In this document: positions 25,348 through 36,510 of the stretch, piece after piece
Layout of the letters: each line of letters begins with the position of its first letter
Numbering within the stretch: the first letter of the stretch is position 1
Assembly (NCBI GenBank): GCA_947568835.1
Contig: OX387602.1
Coordinates: 26,339,021 to 26,403,020, forward strand
Length of the DNA: 64,000 bases
From: Protonemura montana
Lineage: Eukaryota; Arthropoda; Insecta; Plecoptera; Nemouridae
Direction of reading: 5' to 3'
Notes under the pieces: generated by a model
What the model was told of the DNA's origin: nothing
What the model saw: the letters and a program-made list of their open reading frames with translations, nothing else
Databases searched by the model: none
Translations under genes and position numbers: made by a program

Positions 25348-28300
25348 TCGTTGTAAACAGCATTACATGTTTTCAACTGTCAAAATCAGATCCATAGCAA
25401 AGTTTCCTTACCTTGTCTGCACTCTTCTCCTGATAAATAACTCAGGGCTACCTGTCTACTTCCAACAACCTACTGGAGATTCTTGGCTTTGACACCACAC
25501 AAGATGATGGTTGTCACCAATAAAAATCTCAACCAAATCTCAAACCAACCTTAACTAACCTGACAAAGTGCAAAATTGGTTTTAGCTGGAAGCACTGAAC
25601 CATGCCTGTTTGTTTCCTTAGGAGGAAAGCTTGGACATAATGGGACAGTATAAGCCTGAGATATTCTGCTAGCAGGTGTGTATTTGTCTACTGCTTTGCT
25701 CGTGCGTTGTCTGTTGGCTGGTGATCGTTGCTTGACAGTGTGGCGTGTCCCCTCGAGCAGGTGGCGGCGCTGGGCCCGGCACGGCGCGAGCCCTGCGCCA
25801 AGTGCGGCAACCCCGTGTTCATCGCGGAGCGGCTGCTCGTGGGTCGCCGCCTGTTTCACCGTGCCTGCTTCCGCTGTGCCAGATGCGCTCACCAGCTCAG
25901 TCTGGCCAACTACTACGAAACCGAAGATGGTGCCTTCTGCTGCGAGGCGTGTCCTGACGAAGTTGATGGGAAAGCCACGCTAGAATCACGCAACGAGTAC
26001 AGCCGAGACTTTGAAGAGATGCTGGAAAGCGAAGTGCCACCGGTCACTCGTGAAGTAGTAGTGACGGAAGCCAAGCAGGATGTGGCAATGTCAAACTTCA
26101 TGATCGGTCAGTTACAATGGGAGGAGAAGGAAGTGTCCCTTCCTCTTCCTCCCAGTATTGTCAGAGACCAGGATACAGACTATCAAGGACAGCTTAGCAC
26201 AGTAGACACTGAAATCAGTAGTCGTGAAACTAGTGCGCCAGTTTCTTTAGCAAGTGATAGCAGCGCAAGAGCCGAAAGTGTAGATAATAGTAACGAGCAT
26301 CGTTTGTATTTTTGTACCAAAACAAACTCGTCCGCGGCTGAGAATGACAGCCTTGGGGCCGAGGAAGTTCCTGAAAGTGTAAGCCGAAGTAGTGTTAGTA
26401 AATTTAGCGATAGTGTCGATTATCAGCCATCAACTGCCACCAACAAAACAGAAGACTGCATTAATGATCAAAATGAGCTCACCACAAAACGTACCAAAGA
26501 TTTGGACGACGAACCTAACTCCATTGTAAAAATGAGAATGAAAATGTTTGATGGTGACCAGCAAAAGGAAAAAACGCCACAAAAAAAATACTCCAGTAGA
26601 ACATCTATTAATCTGTCCAGTAAGTTTGAGGAAGGTAACACAGTTAGCAAAAATCTATTACAAGACTCTGATAAAACAACATCAATGGAAGAAGAGAAAA
26701 TATCTGAGGGTGTTGGCTTGGAGTTTTCAGAAGGTGAGTCATCCAATGTGGAGGGAAGTGAGTTAGTAGTAGCTCAGAAGGATCAAGATCTCAATTTCGT
26801 GACAGGCTCTGTGAGCAATGTTGATGTTAGAATGAGGGAAGATGATAATGTAAATAATGCAAACGACATAGAAATGAGCCAAGAAGTAATACCCCTTAAT
26901 AAGGAGAATGCAGAGAGAATAAGCAATGCTGCCATTATATTGGATCCTGTGTTGCCATCGATAATTGTGCAAACACCTTCAACTGAATCACAGGATAATA
27001 ATCCTGTATCCAACAGCCATGTTGACACAGTTTTAGACACTGAAAACCTATCTTCGGGTGACATTCCCGGAACTGCATATTTGGAATGCGTGGAAGGAAA
27101 CGACTTTCCAGTCGAGAAACCTATATTCGAACAAGACGCAGAAGATGAAAAACAGTCAGAAATCACATCAAAACGTGTGTCCATGAAAGACGATCCAATT
27201 GTTTATCCAACCGAGTTGAATCCATTTGGTGACGACAGCGAGGAAGAGTCTACCGTGCCAAGTGGAAACCCATTTGAGGACAAGGATGAGCTGCCAGAGC
27301 CAACGCCGCCCAAGGGCAAGCCCCCACGGCCACCGCCCCCACGAATCCTGGTGAAAACCGAAGAGAAAAGCACAGGCAGCATGAAACCTGTTGAGGAAGG
27401 GGCTTCCAAAACCGGAGCGAACCCCTTCTGGAGTGATGGAGAGGAACCGGAGAGCGAAGACGAGACCAACGCTGCAGCCAACATGCCGGTCCCACTGCCC
27501 AGGTCGTTCCTGTAAGCACGAGTTTAATTACTACCTACTGCCCTTATTCGTACCAAAGAGACTTCTCAATCCAAGTTACGCTTACCACAATTGATTTATT
27601 TATTTATTTGTGAAAACAGCTTAGGAACTAGTATACATTTCGGTGGCCGCTAGTCAGCACAGGAGACAACATTGTAGGATTATAGGATTATAGGATAAAT
27701 AGGATTCTAGTAAGTCATGGCCAAGGCCAGTGCCAAGGCTGCTAAAAATCATTGATTTGAATAAGAAAAAAATCCACTGTAAACGTTTTCACAGAACAGA
27801 TGGTGATTTATAGCCAAGTAACTCAATTGCAAACAGTTGCAACAGCTCGAAGCAGAGAACAGTTGGTCTTCACTTGTCAAACTTTCCAGCCTGAAATTTT
27901 TTTAGTTTTCTATGGCAAGCTGACAGTTTGCGTCATTTTTGCAGCAAAGTCACCGTTCCGGAACCGAGTCCAGCTCCTCGGCTCAGCCTTGGTGCCGCCA
28001 GCAGGTTCGGGTCGAGCAACTCGCTGTCGAGCACTGACTCATCTGCCAATAGCACACTGCGCCGGCGCAAGAAGACGGCGCCACCACCCCCGCTTTCCAA
28101 CGAGATCTGCGCCACGCCTCCACCCCCGCCGCCCCCTGAAGATGCAGGTGCTGTGACGACGCTGCCACGGCATCGCAAAGCTCGGCCAGCTCCGCCTCCC
28201 CCGGGACAAGTCACGCCCCCACGAAGGATCATCTCCGCTGCCGAGTGCGACAAGTCAGAGAAGGAGATGGCCAACCGCAGCCGACAAAGCAAGGGGGACT

Positions 28301-30987
28301 CAGATGCAGGGGAACAGTCGGCGTTTGCCCTCGCTGCTAACAAGAGTCTGTATGGCCAATGGAAACGAAAGAAGGGGCCAGCTCCACCGCGGCCAGTGCC
28401 GCAAAGACGACAGGTGAGCACTGCTTGTGGGGTTCTGAATAGAGGCAGTGCGTGTTCTTAAAGCGGATCAAGATCTGGAGTGCTCTAATTTAAAAAAAAA
28501 AATGTTTAGCCATAAGAAATAAGTTGCCATATAAGAATATCACCACGGGTTTATTCTTCTGGTGTAAGTTTTAAAAAAAGTAGTTGCCAGCTACTCTAAT
28601 TTATTGAAGTAATTTATTGACAGGCTTCATGACTGAAAATTTACATGATTTATATGATTAAGAAAAAAAGTTAAAAATATCATCAGCTGTGGTTTTGTAA
28701 TATTTCCTGCCATAAGATTTCCTCCTGCGAGTTCAAAACATTCAAGGTCTACCCACATAAAGCAGAAGCGAGTGACAAGTGGGGCAAAACGGAAGAAAAT
28801 CAATTTTCCATTCAATTGAGACTGCACACAACAATCACAAGCAACTGCAAGGACAAGGAATAAGAATTTGTTACTTTTTAACTCTTCATGTGATTATGAT
28901 GTTTTATGTCAATGTCAAAGTCACCACAAATGCCATTCTTTTTTTTTTTTGCTTTTTTTAATATCGGAACGAAACGAGCAGAAGTGAGTGTCATGAAAGC
29001 TTCGGCATCGACTTCTTCCTGTAATTTTGTGCTGGTCTACGTATTTTGTGGGGTTTGTGGGCTTATGTTACGTCATCGTTTTAAACCTTGCTTCTTGTGC
29101 TTGTTGTGGGTTGTTGAATCAGAATATTGATTCTGATATCATAAATACTCTTGCATACCCAAGAGAAAAGTGTCCTAAGACTGGGTAATTGTGTTTCTAC
29201 CAGATCCGTGAGATCCCAATGAAGGAAGTGAAGCAGGAGCTGCAGGACATCGAAGTACGGCAACTGGAGCTGGAACGGCAGGGTGTGCATCTCGAGAAAA
29301 CAATTCGTGGGAAGTTCGACGACGAGGAACCAGTGCTGGATGTGGAAGGTACTCGCTCAGATCATTTTTTTGAGAGTTTTCTGACTGATTAGCGTTCGTA
29401 TGCCTTTTTGATGATATGATGATTTGATGATATGATGATTGATGATTTGATGAGCACATTTTTGTATTCTTAACTTCAACCCCCTGCGTTTTTTCAGCAA
29501 TATCGGCCAAACAGTTTTGAGACCATGCAAAATGTATGAACATTTTCAGATTTTGCGTGATTCTGTATGGTTCAGTGTTTTTTAGTTGTACCGGCAAAAG
29601 AAATCGATATTTTTTCACCAAACTTTGCAAAGATGTGAATTACATCAAAATAAGTAGTTGTGAAGTTTTTGAGCTTGTACGCGTTTTCTTTCTCTTTTTA
29701 TCTACAAATTCATGAATTAATTTTGTGAATTTTGACAGTTTTGCAATGATCTAATACCATAGATTGGTTTCATATTTTATCAACCCAAAATATCACTACG
29801 CTCATCTTACAACGCAACTCAAATTGCGTTAGTAATAATTTATAGTAACAAATAGTAAATAATTTGTTTGAATAATAAGTTTAATTGTTAAGGGTCAATG
29901 AAAGTCATTGATTGTTCTATTACTTATTTACTGTTATGTTTTTATAATTTTGGCAAGCAAATAAATGAAACAAAATTAAATATGTTTTAGTTTTAAATCT
30001 TCTTTAAAGACATCTGTTTGATCAAAATACATATTTTCTTTAACACATCCTCATTCCTCGGCCAGAACAAGCATCTAAAAACTTGTTTCTTGAACCTGTT
30101 GTGAATTTTATTTCCAGACTCGACAGGATCCATCACTCCCGATGTGGAAGACATGGTCATGCTGCTGTTTGAGATTGTCAACGAAAAGAATGAATTATTT
30201 CGGCGGCAAGCAGAGCTTATGTACCTGTAAGTTAATTTTCAGTTCTTTACCCCAAATACTCTTCAATCTAATAATTATGGCAATGTCTTGCCTCAAATAT
30301 TTATCTCCTAGTCTGCTCTGCCTAACGAGAATCAATAATTTTGTCCAGGCGACGGCAGCACCGACTTGAGGAAGAGCACGCAGACCTAGAATACGAGATC
30401 CGTGTTTCGCTGGATCGACCAGAGCATATGAAGACGGATTCGGAAAAGGCCTACGAAGAGGAGCTCATCCGACGACTGGTAGACATCGTAGAACGGCGAG
30501 ACGAGATCGTTAATTGTCTGGAAATGGACAGGCAGCGAGAGGCCGAAGAGGACCGCAGCATCCACCACCAGCTAGCTACGTTTGCAGGTGAGCACTGCAT
30601 CATTGCTGCTTTTTTGTAACTTTACTCATAGTAAAATATTGCAACATATTTAGGTTTTTGTTGCTAATTTTGCTTTAATCAATTTTCTTGCCTAATGCCA
30701 TTAGATAAAAATTTCAGTTACATAATGGCAATTTTATTGTTCCAGCCAAGTACAAAGGTGGTGAAGACCCAAATACCAACTTGAACTCAGAAGCTGACCC
30801 TAAGAAAATTAATTCTTCGAAGAAATCATCTACCCTCAAGATTTTTAAAAAGAAAGTGTTAAAAAGTAAGAAGAAGGAAGTGTCTGGGGTTGATGCTGAC
30901 AAGGATGTGGACGAATTAGATCATGGCAGCGAGAAGCGACAGAGTAAAGAAAGAACAGAGAAAAGTCCTAAGAAAAAATGGTTTTAA
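22121..30987 (+). CDS. MICALL: MICAL-like protein (CH-LIM-bMERB adaptor)
   Basis: Adaptor of recycling endosomes and junctional trafficking. In the family the bMERB domain binds Rab8/10/13/35 and NPF motifs bind EHD ATPases; it lacks the monooxygenase domain of MICAL. Exons: 22121-22272, 23417-23607, 24272-24363, 25761-27511, 27945-28413, 29204-29348, 30118-30226, 30349-30587, 30746-30987; all joins are in frame, 1129 residues. Domains: calponin-homology about 1-110 ([18 protein letters not shown]); LIM about 157-215 ([19 protein letters not shown] zinc ligands); acidic disordered region coded mostly by one 1.75-kb exon; NPF motifs at 632, 648 and 699; proline-rich linker about 665-880; bMERB coiled helices about 886-1050; Lys-rich tail to KKKWF. 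The start is the first ATG of the CH exon, as in family members that begin MGEKRG. The exon starts at 22100 with 21 nt of 5' UTR. Confidence 0.95.
25317..25345. repeat. (CT)n microsatellite in MICAL-like intron
   Basis: About 14 CT dinucleotides in the intron between 24363 and 25761. Confidence 0.9.
27218..27430 (+). other. Three acidic NPF (EH-domain binding) motifs in MICAL-like
   Basis: NPF codons start at 27219, 27267 and 27420 (residues 632, 648, 699), each followed by Asp/Glu ([27 protein letters not shown]). NPF followed by acidic residues is the known preferred ligand of EHD-family EH domains. Between the second and third lies a proline-rich SH3-ligand-like stretch ([14 protein letters not shown]). 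Confidence 0.8.
29404..29455. repeat. GATGAT-type microsatellite in MICAL-like intron
   Basis: Tandem TGATGATATGATGATT units directly 3' of the 29204-29348 exon. Confidence 0.8.
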
Positions 30988-31260
30988 CTTGGAGCTATGG
31001 ATCAATTGTTGGATTGTGTGGTTGGAGCTTACTTAGAGGATCATTAAAAAAATAATTAAATGTTATTCTGTAATGTTTCTTTTTTTACCCAGCTTTTTTT
31101 TAACCAGCTTACCAGGGGGCACACCAAGTAACCGAATAAGAAAACCCCAAAAATTAAAGTGACCGAAAAATAAGTGACGGAATTGTTTTTAGTCTTCACA
31201 GTGTCAGGTTGTTAAGATGAGTGCAGAAAACATATTTTGCAAATAGCATTTGCAAATATA
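30988..31260. other. MICAL-like 3' untranslated region
   Basis: AT-rich tail after the stop codon. An ATTAAA at 31055-31060 is a plausible variant polyadenylation signal about 70 nt after the stop. Repeat-cluster sequence begins around 31260. Confidence 0.4.
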
Positions 31261-31339
31261 CAGGGGCAGGTCCTTTTTTCTCGGCGCTGTTAACGGAATT
31301 TCCTATTCACACGATGCTACTTATTACGAATAATAAAGA

Positions 31340-31411
31340 ACGGAGAGATGGCGGAAATCGAGCGCGGGTCTTGCAGTCATGCCCGCCAGTTTTGCGGGCA
31401 GTAATTCTACA
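31340..31411 (-). repeat. tRNA-like module 1 (most degenerate)
   Basis: On the minus strand a B-box-like GCGCTCGATTTCC lies at 31352-31364. The A box is not convincing and only a T3 run follows. Confidence 0.4.
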
Positions 31412-31922
31412 ACCCGAACCCCACCCATACTCTGCGTGCAGGTACTACGTCTAGGATCAAAAGATTGCGCTGGTTGACGCTAACATTAAGTACCGTTCCT
31501 ATATACTTGATGCTAGACGTTGGAGCTGCACCGGTCGGGCTGTATAAAGGTGAGGTTTGGGGTCGTGGGAACGGCCCGCAAAAATGGCAGCGCAACTGGC
31601 GCTGGGGGTCACGGCGCTACCTTACACTACGGCATGTTCGGTGAAACATTTACAAATGAAAGAACCAATAGGCCCTGTGATCAGGCAACGGAGTTTGACT
31701 CGCGTACCTCCAGTCGGGCTGTAATGCTTGCCATTTCGCGCTAGATCTTGATAATAGTGTGAGCATATATTCATGGAGTAGCCGAGTGCAGCCGCGCCGC
31801 TTGGTGGGACGGGGAACGTTTGCAGCTTTGCAGGGGCGAGTTCTTTTTTCTCGGCGCTGTCACTGGAATGGTCTATTTGCTAGCTGGCGTTCAGATATTT
31901 GACCATACTTCTTATAACGAAG

Positions 31923-32000
31923 AAAAAAAAAACGGCGAGAATCGAACGCGGGTCTAGCCGCACTGCAAGCGGACATTTTAACCACTCGACCATTAGAGCA
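31923..32000 (-). repeat. tRNA-like module 2
   Basis: Minus strand: A box TGGTCGAGTGGTTAA (31978-31992), a 7-nt loop TTGCAGT on a CCGC/GCGG stem resembling an anticodon arm, B box GCGTTCGATTCTC (31937-31949), and T10 directly after (31923-31932). T-stem pairing is imperfect, so it is not a standard tRNA. Confidence 0.65.
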
Positions 32001-32396
32001 GATGAACGTTGGGATGTTTTTATGTTCATATAAATTACTTAAAGTATAGAGAAGAGATGCACGATGGTTATTAGCAGTGTCGGACTGGCCAGGGCAGCCA
32101 GGCGGCAAATGCCGCCGGGGCCTCCAGCCGGCCGGGGCCCCTGGGACCCCCATTTACAAAAAGGAAGTTTTTTAAAACATTTTTTAATTTTTAGTCATTT
32201 GATTATGTTGTCTTAATGTTGCAAATAGCCAGTGCTTGTTATCATTGAGCCACGCTGCCCTGATGGCAACAAGTTGGTGGAAGTCGTATATAAACACTTG
32301 ATTTTAGACTTGGTAAAAAAAAATCATGAAAGTTATTTTTCGGATCATCTCTCCCCATCCCTTTACTTGACCCATGTTCCAGGTGAATTGAAAGAC

Positions 32397-32475
32397 AAAA
32401 CTAGGAGGTGGCGGGAAGCGAACTACGGGCCCCACGCAGTGGAACTCACGACCATCCCACTGCGCTACGAGGACA
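32397..32475 (-). repeat. tRNA-like module 3
   Basis: Minus strand: A box TAGCGCAGTGGG (about 32456-32467) fits the consensus fully, B box GTAGTTCGCTTCC (32414-32426) approximately, then T4 at 32397-32400. It resembles an elongator-Met type body. Confidence 0.6.
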
Positions 32476-33596
32476 CATATCCTATTGCAGATTTGTTATC
32501 AACATGCAAGTCAATAAAACAAGATGTAAATAAATCACTTCTAGTAGTAATATTTATGTGTGAATCCTGATGGGTAGGCCACTCATCGTACACGTGTGCA
32601 CTGACGTCGTGTTTACAGTCCAGGCGTTGGGTGTGCAGTCACTTCAATTTCCACTCAAAAAATATTGAAAAATCAATGGACGTTTTTTACGTTTCTTACG
32701 TTTATTCTTGATTTTTTAAGATTCGCCCAGACTGTGGTCTATGGGGTAGTTTGCACCCCCGAACATGATGGGCTATTATGGGCACGATTCCGTTATTTTA
32801 TAGCTTCAAGGTTGGCAGCTCAGCAAGGTGGGTACACGGGTTACCGACCGATGGCCGTGATTTATCGACATTTTTATTGATCAAGTACATTTGATATCCA
32901 ACAGATTGCGTTTTCGATCACTTTGTGCTTTAACTCGACTGCTGGTTCGGTGATACTTGTTTGGTATGGTTGACCAGGGTACCTGAATGCGAGCAACGGG
33001 GTTCGACTGGCGTTCCTCCAGTCGGACTTCAAGGCTTGCATTTTCGCGTTAGATCGTGGCAACTGGTGAAAGCCCATTTTTTGGAGTGGCCGCGTGCCTC
33101 AGCACTGCTTGGTGTTTGGGGTCCGGTCCGGCATTTACACATCGTGTAGAAGCGAAACCTTCTCTCTCTATTAGCGCATGGTTGATATCGTGGTTGTGGT
33201 GGTGATGGTGGTGATGTTGGTGTTGATGTTGGTAATACTGGTAAATTTAGTGATGTTGGAGATTCGAGTGTACGTTATTTTCGTTATATTGCTTGTGGTA
33301 ATGTTTGTTAATTTCTGTAAATATGTCTTTTGATGATATATTATAATTAACATTCCGAATTAATTCTGTATATATTCATTTTTCCCCCTTTTCCTACTTC
33401 TTCTTATATATTTACTTTATATAATTTGCGTACTTCAGTTACATTTCCTTTAAGTAACAGTAGCCATCTTTTCATTTAACGTTCCCCACCATGGCCAATA
33501 TTGTTTCGTCGATGTTATCACCCCCTGGTAGCCTGGCTAGGAACTAAAACACAATTTTAATTTTTTTTCTTGCCCTGGAGGATGATTGGTGTGATT

Positions 33597-33685
33597 AAAA
33601 AAAGATGTAGGCAACGAGGATCGAACGCAGGACGTTTGAAACCTGATGCACCCACATAAACCGCTCGACCACAAGACCCGCTCTC
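33597..33685 (-). repeat. tRNA-like module 4
   Basis: Minus strand: A box TGTGGTCGAGCGGTT (33659-33673), B box GCGTTCGATCCTC (33616-33628), T7 at 33597-33603. Confidence 0.65.
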
Positions 33686-34062
33686 CATGATACGTTTTTT
33701 TGGGATACAAAAACTGTTCAACTGTGACAACTCCGTCAAAAAATCCGAAAAAATCTCAAACACTGCCTCCATGATTTTCACTAAAAGATATTTCGATGAA
33801 ACATTATAAACATCAGCTTCAGTATTGCCCATCATCGTACAAAATTAAAAATACGTTCGAAGTCTTGTACAGTTTACTTATCTTGGATCTTTCGCTATGT
33901 ATGAACAGACTGTCGTATATCACCACTTGGACACCCAGGACGACGGTGCCATACTCTGGCGCTGGCCCTTAGGTCTAGCATCAAGCGTATAGGAACGATT
34001 ATAATGAGTGCTACGCATAATCAGCGCCACCTGTTGACAGGATTTTGTACTACACTTTGGAC

Positions 34063-34164
34063 AAATATGTTGATATTTTCCTGCTGTATTTTCATAGTTA
34101 TTTTCCGATTAGTTAATGAATTAGATTAAAAATCAGACTTGGCAAATGTCTTCAATTATTACAA
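34063..34164. repeat. Spacer of a 90-bp inverted repeat (arms 33971-34062 and 34165-34257)
   Basis: The two arms are inverted copies of the CTTGATGCTAGACG block and extend through CAGCGCCACCTGTTG. They match over about 90 nt with scattered differences (my visual estimate 80-90%). A third copy of the right arm is at 35370-35470. It could be a MITE-like fold or two nested insertions. Confidence 0.75.
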
Positions 34165-34264
34165 GTCCAGAGTATAGTACAAAATCCTGCCAACAGGTGG
34201 CGCTGATGATGCTTAACACTCATTATCGTTCATATATACTTGATGCTAGACGTAGGAGCACGGG

Positions 34265-34532
34265 TGCGTGAGCGACTGGCGCTCCGCGCCAGTCGCTCAC
34301 GCATGCTGCTGGGCCCTGGCGCGGAGCGCCAGGGCCCAGCAGCGTGCCGGTGCGCCCGTGCACCTGAGCGCGCTTCGCGCGCTCAGGTGCACGGGCGCAC
34401 CGGTGGACGTCCAAGCGCGCTCCGCGCGCTTGGACGTCCACCTTAGTGCGCTGTCGCGCGCGAAGCGCGCGACAGCGCTTTAAAATTGCGGAGCGCGACT
34501 GGCGCGAAGCGCCAGTCGCGCTCCGCAATTTT
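34265..34532. repeat. Array of six perfect GC-rich hairpins with 3-nt loops
   Basis: Six adjoining perfect inverted repeats. H1 34265-34303 (18-bp stem, loop TCC), H2 34305-34343 (18, GGA), H3 34347-34403 (27, TTC), H4 34402-34442 (19, TCC), H5 34448-34478 (14, GAA), H6 34482-34532 (24, GAA). Every loop is three nucleotides closed by GCGC/GCGC. The stem sequences differ between hairpins. On one strand or the other every loop reads C-GAA-G or C-GGA-G. Arms were checked base by base. Open frames in both strands across it are composition artefacts. Confidence 0.95.
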
Positions 34533-34555
34533 CGTGGTATCTACACTGTGCGCTC

Positions 34556-34679
34556 AAAAAAAAAATAAGATGTGTGCCACAGCAGTAGTTGTGCTGACGG
34601 GATTCGAACCCGGGACCCCGGCAATCTCATGATTATTCACAAGAGGTAGTGCCTTGTACCGCACGACCACGCTGACATC
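34556..34679 (-). repeat. tRNA-like module 5 (best B box)
   Basis: Minus strand: a Leu-type 5' part GTCAGCGTGGTCGTGCGG with its A box at 34654-34671, a long variable-like region, consensus-perfect B box GGGTTCGAATCCC (34599-34611), and T10 at 34556-34565. The 5' and 3' acceptor sequences do not pair, so it is tRNA-like rather than a tRNA gene. Confidence 0.7.
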
Positions 34680-34764
34680 TAGTTACACTGGCATTTTTAT
34701 GGTATATAATTTCTTCAGACTGCAGCTACCATATGTGAATACTTTGAATGTCGTATTCCAATAG

Positions 34765-34861
34765 AAAAAATATCCTGTCGGTGAGCGGGATCGAACCAGG
34801 TCACACTGTAGCTTGATGGTTCCGATGTAACGACATGTCCATTGTGCTACGCAGACGGTCG
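34765..34861 (-). repeat. tRNA-like module 6
   Basis: Minus strand: A box TAGCACAATGGAC (34837-34849), B box CTGGTTCGATCCC (34787-34799), T6 at 34765-34770. The would-be acceptor arms pair at about five of seven positions, the best in the cluster. The body resembles an Arg-type tRNA. Confidence 0.65.
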
Positions 34862-35093
34862 CCCCTGCTGTGGTAAACTGAATATATTTTAATTTCATAT
34901 CTGATGTCCCTGTTTACCGGGTTGACTATAGGCACATGTCATTGACGGCACTCAATGTATACTACGGTTCGGAGTCGCATTCTTCTTTGCGTTTCAGTGA
35001 ACCATCAAGACCCCGGCAGCATGGAGATCGCTTCACACTACATCGCCTCTGCCATGCACTATCAAAGATTGTGCAAGCTATGTCGTGAAGAAC

Positions 35094-35180
35094 AAAAAGC
35101 GGAGCGGACAGGACTCGAACCCGGTCACATCCACATTGCTCTTTCGAGGAGCGACTTTTCCAACCGGCCATCGAGACGAG
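35094..35180 (-). repeat. tRNA-like module 7
   Basis: Minus strand: A box GATGGCCGGTTGG (35160-35172), long variable-like arm, B box GGGTTCGAGTCC (35111-35122), T5 at 35094-35098. Confidence 0.65.
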
Positions 35181-35535
35181 ATGGTCCAAGATGGAACAAA
35201 GAGATACATGAATAGCAGAAGACGACTACAGTGTAATAATGAAAAGAGTCAAAAATACTTTGAGAGTTTCCATGGATGAACGAGCGATGCAATATTTGCA
35301 GCATTCAATGAATGCCAGTCGAAATTCACAAGCCGAACACTTGACCAAATATGAAAAAAATATTTCAAGTTCAGAATGTAGTACCAATTTCTGCCAACAG
35401 GTGGCATTAATGCCAGTTTTGTACTTAACACTAGTTCTCATGTTCCTATAAACTTGATGCTGGACTTAGGAGCTGCACACAGGGTATAGGAGGGGTTTGG
35501 GGTCGTGGGAACGGCGGCGAAACTGGCGGCCGCGA

Positions 35536-35552
35536 CTGGCGCGAAGTGCCAG
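35536..35552. repeat. Single triloop hairpin in a second copy of the unit
   Basis: CTGGCGC-GAA-GTGCCAG: a 7-bp stem with one G.T wobble and the same GAA loop as H5 and H6. It occupies the same relative place, before a tRNA-like pair, 1 kb from the six-hairpin array. Confidence 0.8.
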
Positions 35553-35592
35553 GAACGCCCGGCAATTACTCTACTTTTTAAACCATACGCCC

Positions 35593-35714
35593 AAAAAAAA
35601 AGGCAAAAATCGCACTTAGTGTCGTGCCGTGTACGTGATTCAAACCCGGTATACCTTCAATCATGTGATCACGTGATCGATGAATTCGATGCTTTTAACC
35701 GCACGACCAAGCGG
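35593..35714 (-). repeat. tRNA-like module 8 (relative of module 5)
   Basis: Minus strand: CCGCTTGGTCGTGCGGTTAA A box (35697-35714), B box GGGTTTGAATCAC (35635-35647), T5 at 35605-35609 and T9 at 35593-35601. It shares GGTCGTGCGGT with module 5. Confidence 0.6.
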
Positions 35715-35802
35715 AAATATTTTGTCAGATGCATTTTTGACGTATATAAGTCTCATGACTGCATCTACCGCTGGTGGATGTTGGATGTCGTAAATCAACG
35801 GT

Positions 35803-35898
35803 AAAAATGTTCCTCCGTCAAGTGGATTCGGTCGAGTTAGCGGATACCTTTGAAGTTACTGAAGCAGCGACTATGCCAATGTGCCACGAAGACGGCCT
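35803..35898 (-). repeat. tRNA-like module 9 (relative of module 6)
   Basis: Minus strand: A box GTGGCACATTGGCATA (35872-35886), decayed B box CTCGACCGAATCC (35824-35836), T5 at 35803-35807. Its 5' part GCCGTCTTCGTGGCAC matches module 6 closely. Modules 8 and 9 therefore duplicate the 5-6 pair. Confidence 0.55.
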
Positions 35899-36413
35899 TA
35901 TCTTGCAAAGAAAAATGAATCTATTTTAATTTCATGTTATAAAAGTCGGCCTACTGTGTGGGCAAACGACGTCGACCGCTCCTTTTGCATCGTTCTTTTA
36001 AGAACCGCATTTCCGTTGGCAGTCCGGAAATTTATCTTCTAGACTTATTAAAATATGACGTACAATTATTACTCGTCTACGCAAACGGCTGCCAAAAATA
36101 ATAGTCCAGAGTGCCTCTGCAACTCCAATATATGGGTTCTCACCATTTGCCACGATTGATCTCGAATTTGCAAGCATTAGAGCCCGACTGGGATTACGCC
36201 AGTCAATGCCCGGGTCTTAATTACATTTTTTTGCCCATCTCCCCCTGGTAAGTTACTCGCCCCCCATTTACTCTTATTTGTAAGGTTTCATTGAGGACGC
36301 ACTGGTGTTAAGACGCACAGTGACCCTCAGCGCAATCTGTTGGATATGAAATGTACTCGATCAATCAATGCTGGACTTCGGTCGGTAATTCTGATATTGA
36401 TACGTGTGATGTT

Positions 36414-36510
36414 AAAAAACATATTATATACTATCATTTCTTGGCCGGGATTCGATCGTGGACCCCATCGACCGGACGGCCTCATTGCTCGAATTACCTA
36501 CTTTGGACGC
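36414..36510 (-). repeat. tRNA-like module 10
   Basis: Minus strand: B-box-like CACGATCGAATCC (36448-36460), weak A box, T6 at 36414-36419. Confidence 0.45.

Noticed and set aside
34223-34528. Open frames in both strands over the hairpin array
   Set aside because: Open because of GC-rich palindromes lacking stop triplets; the protein texts mirror each other.
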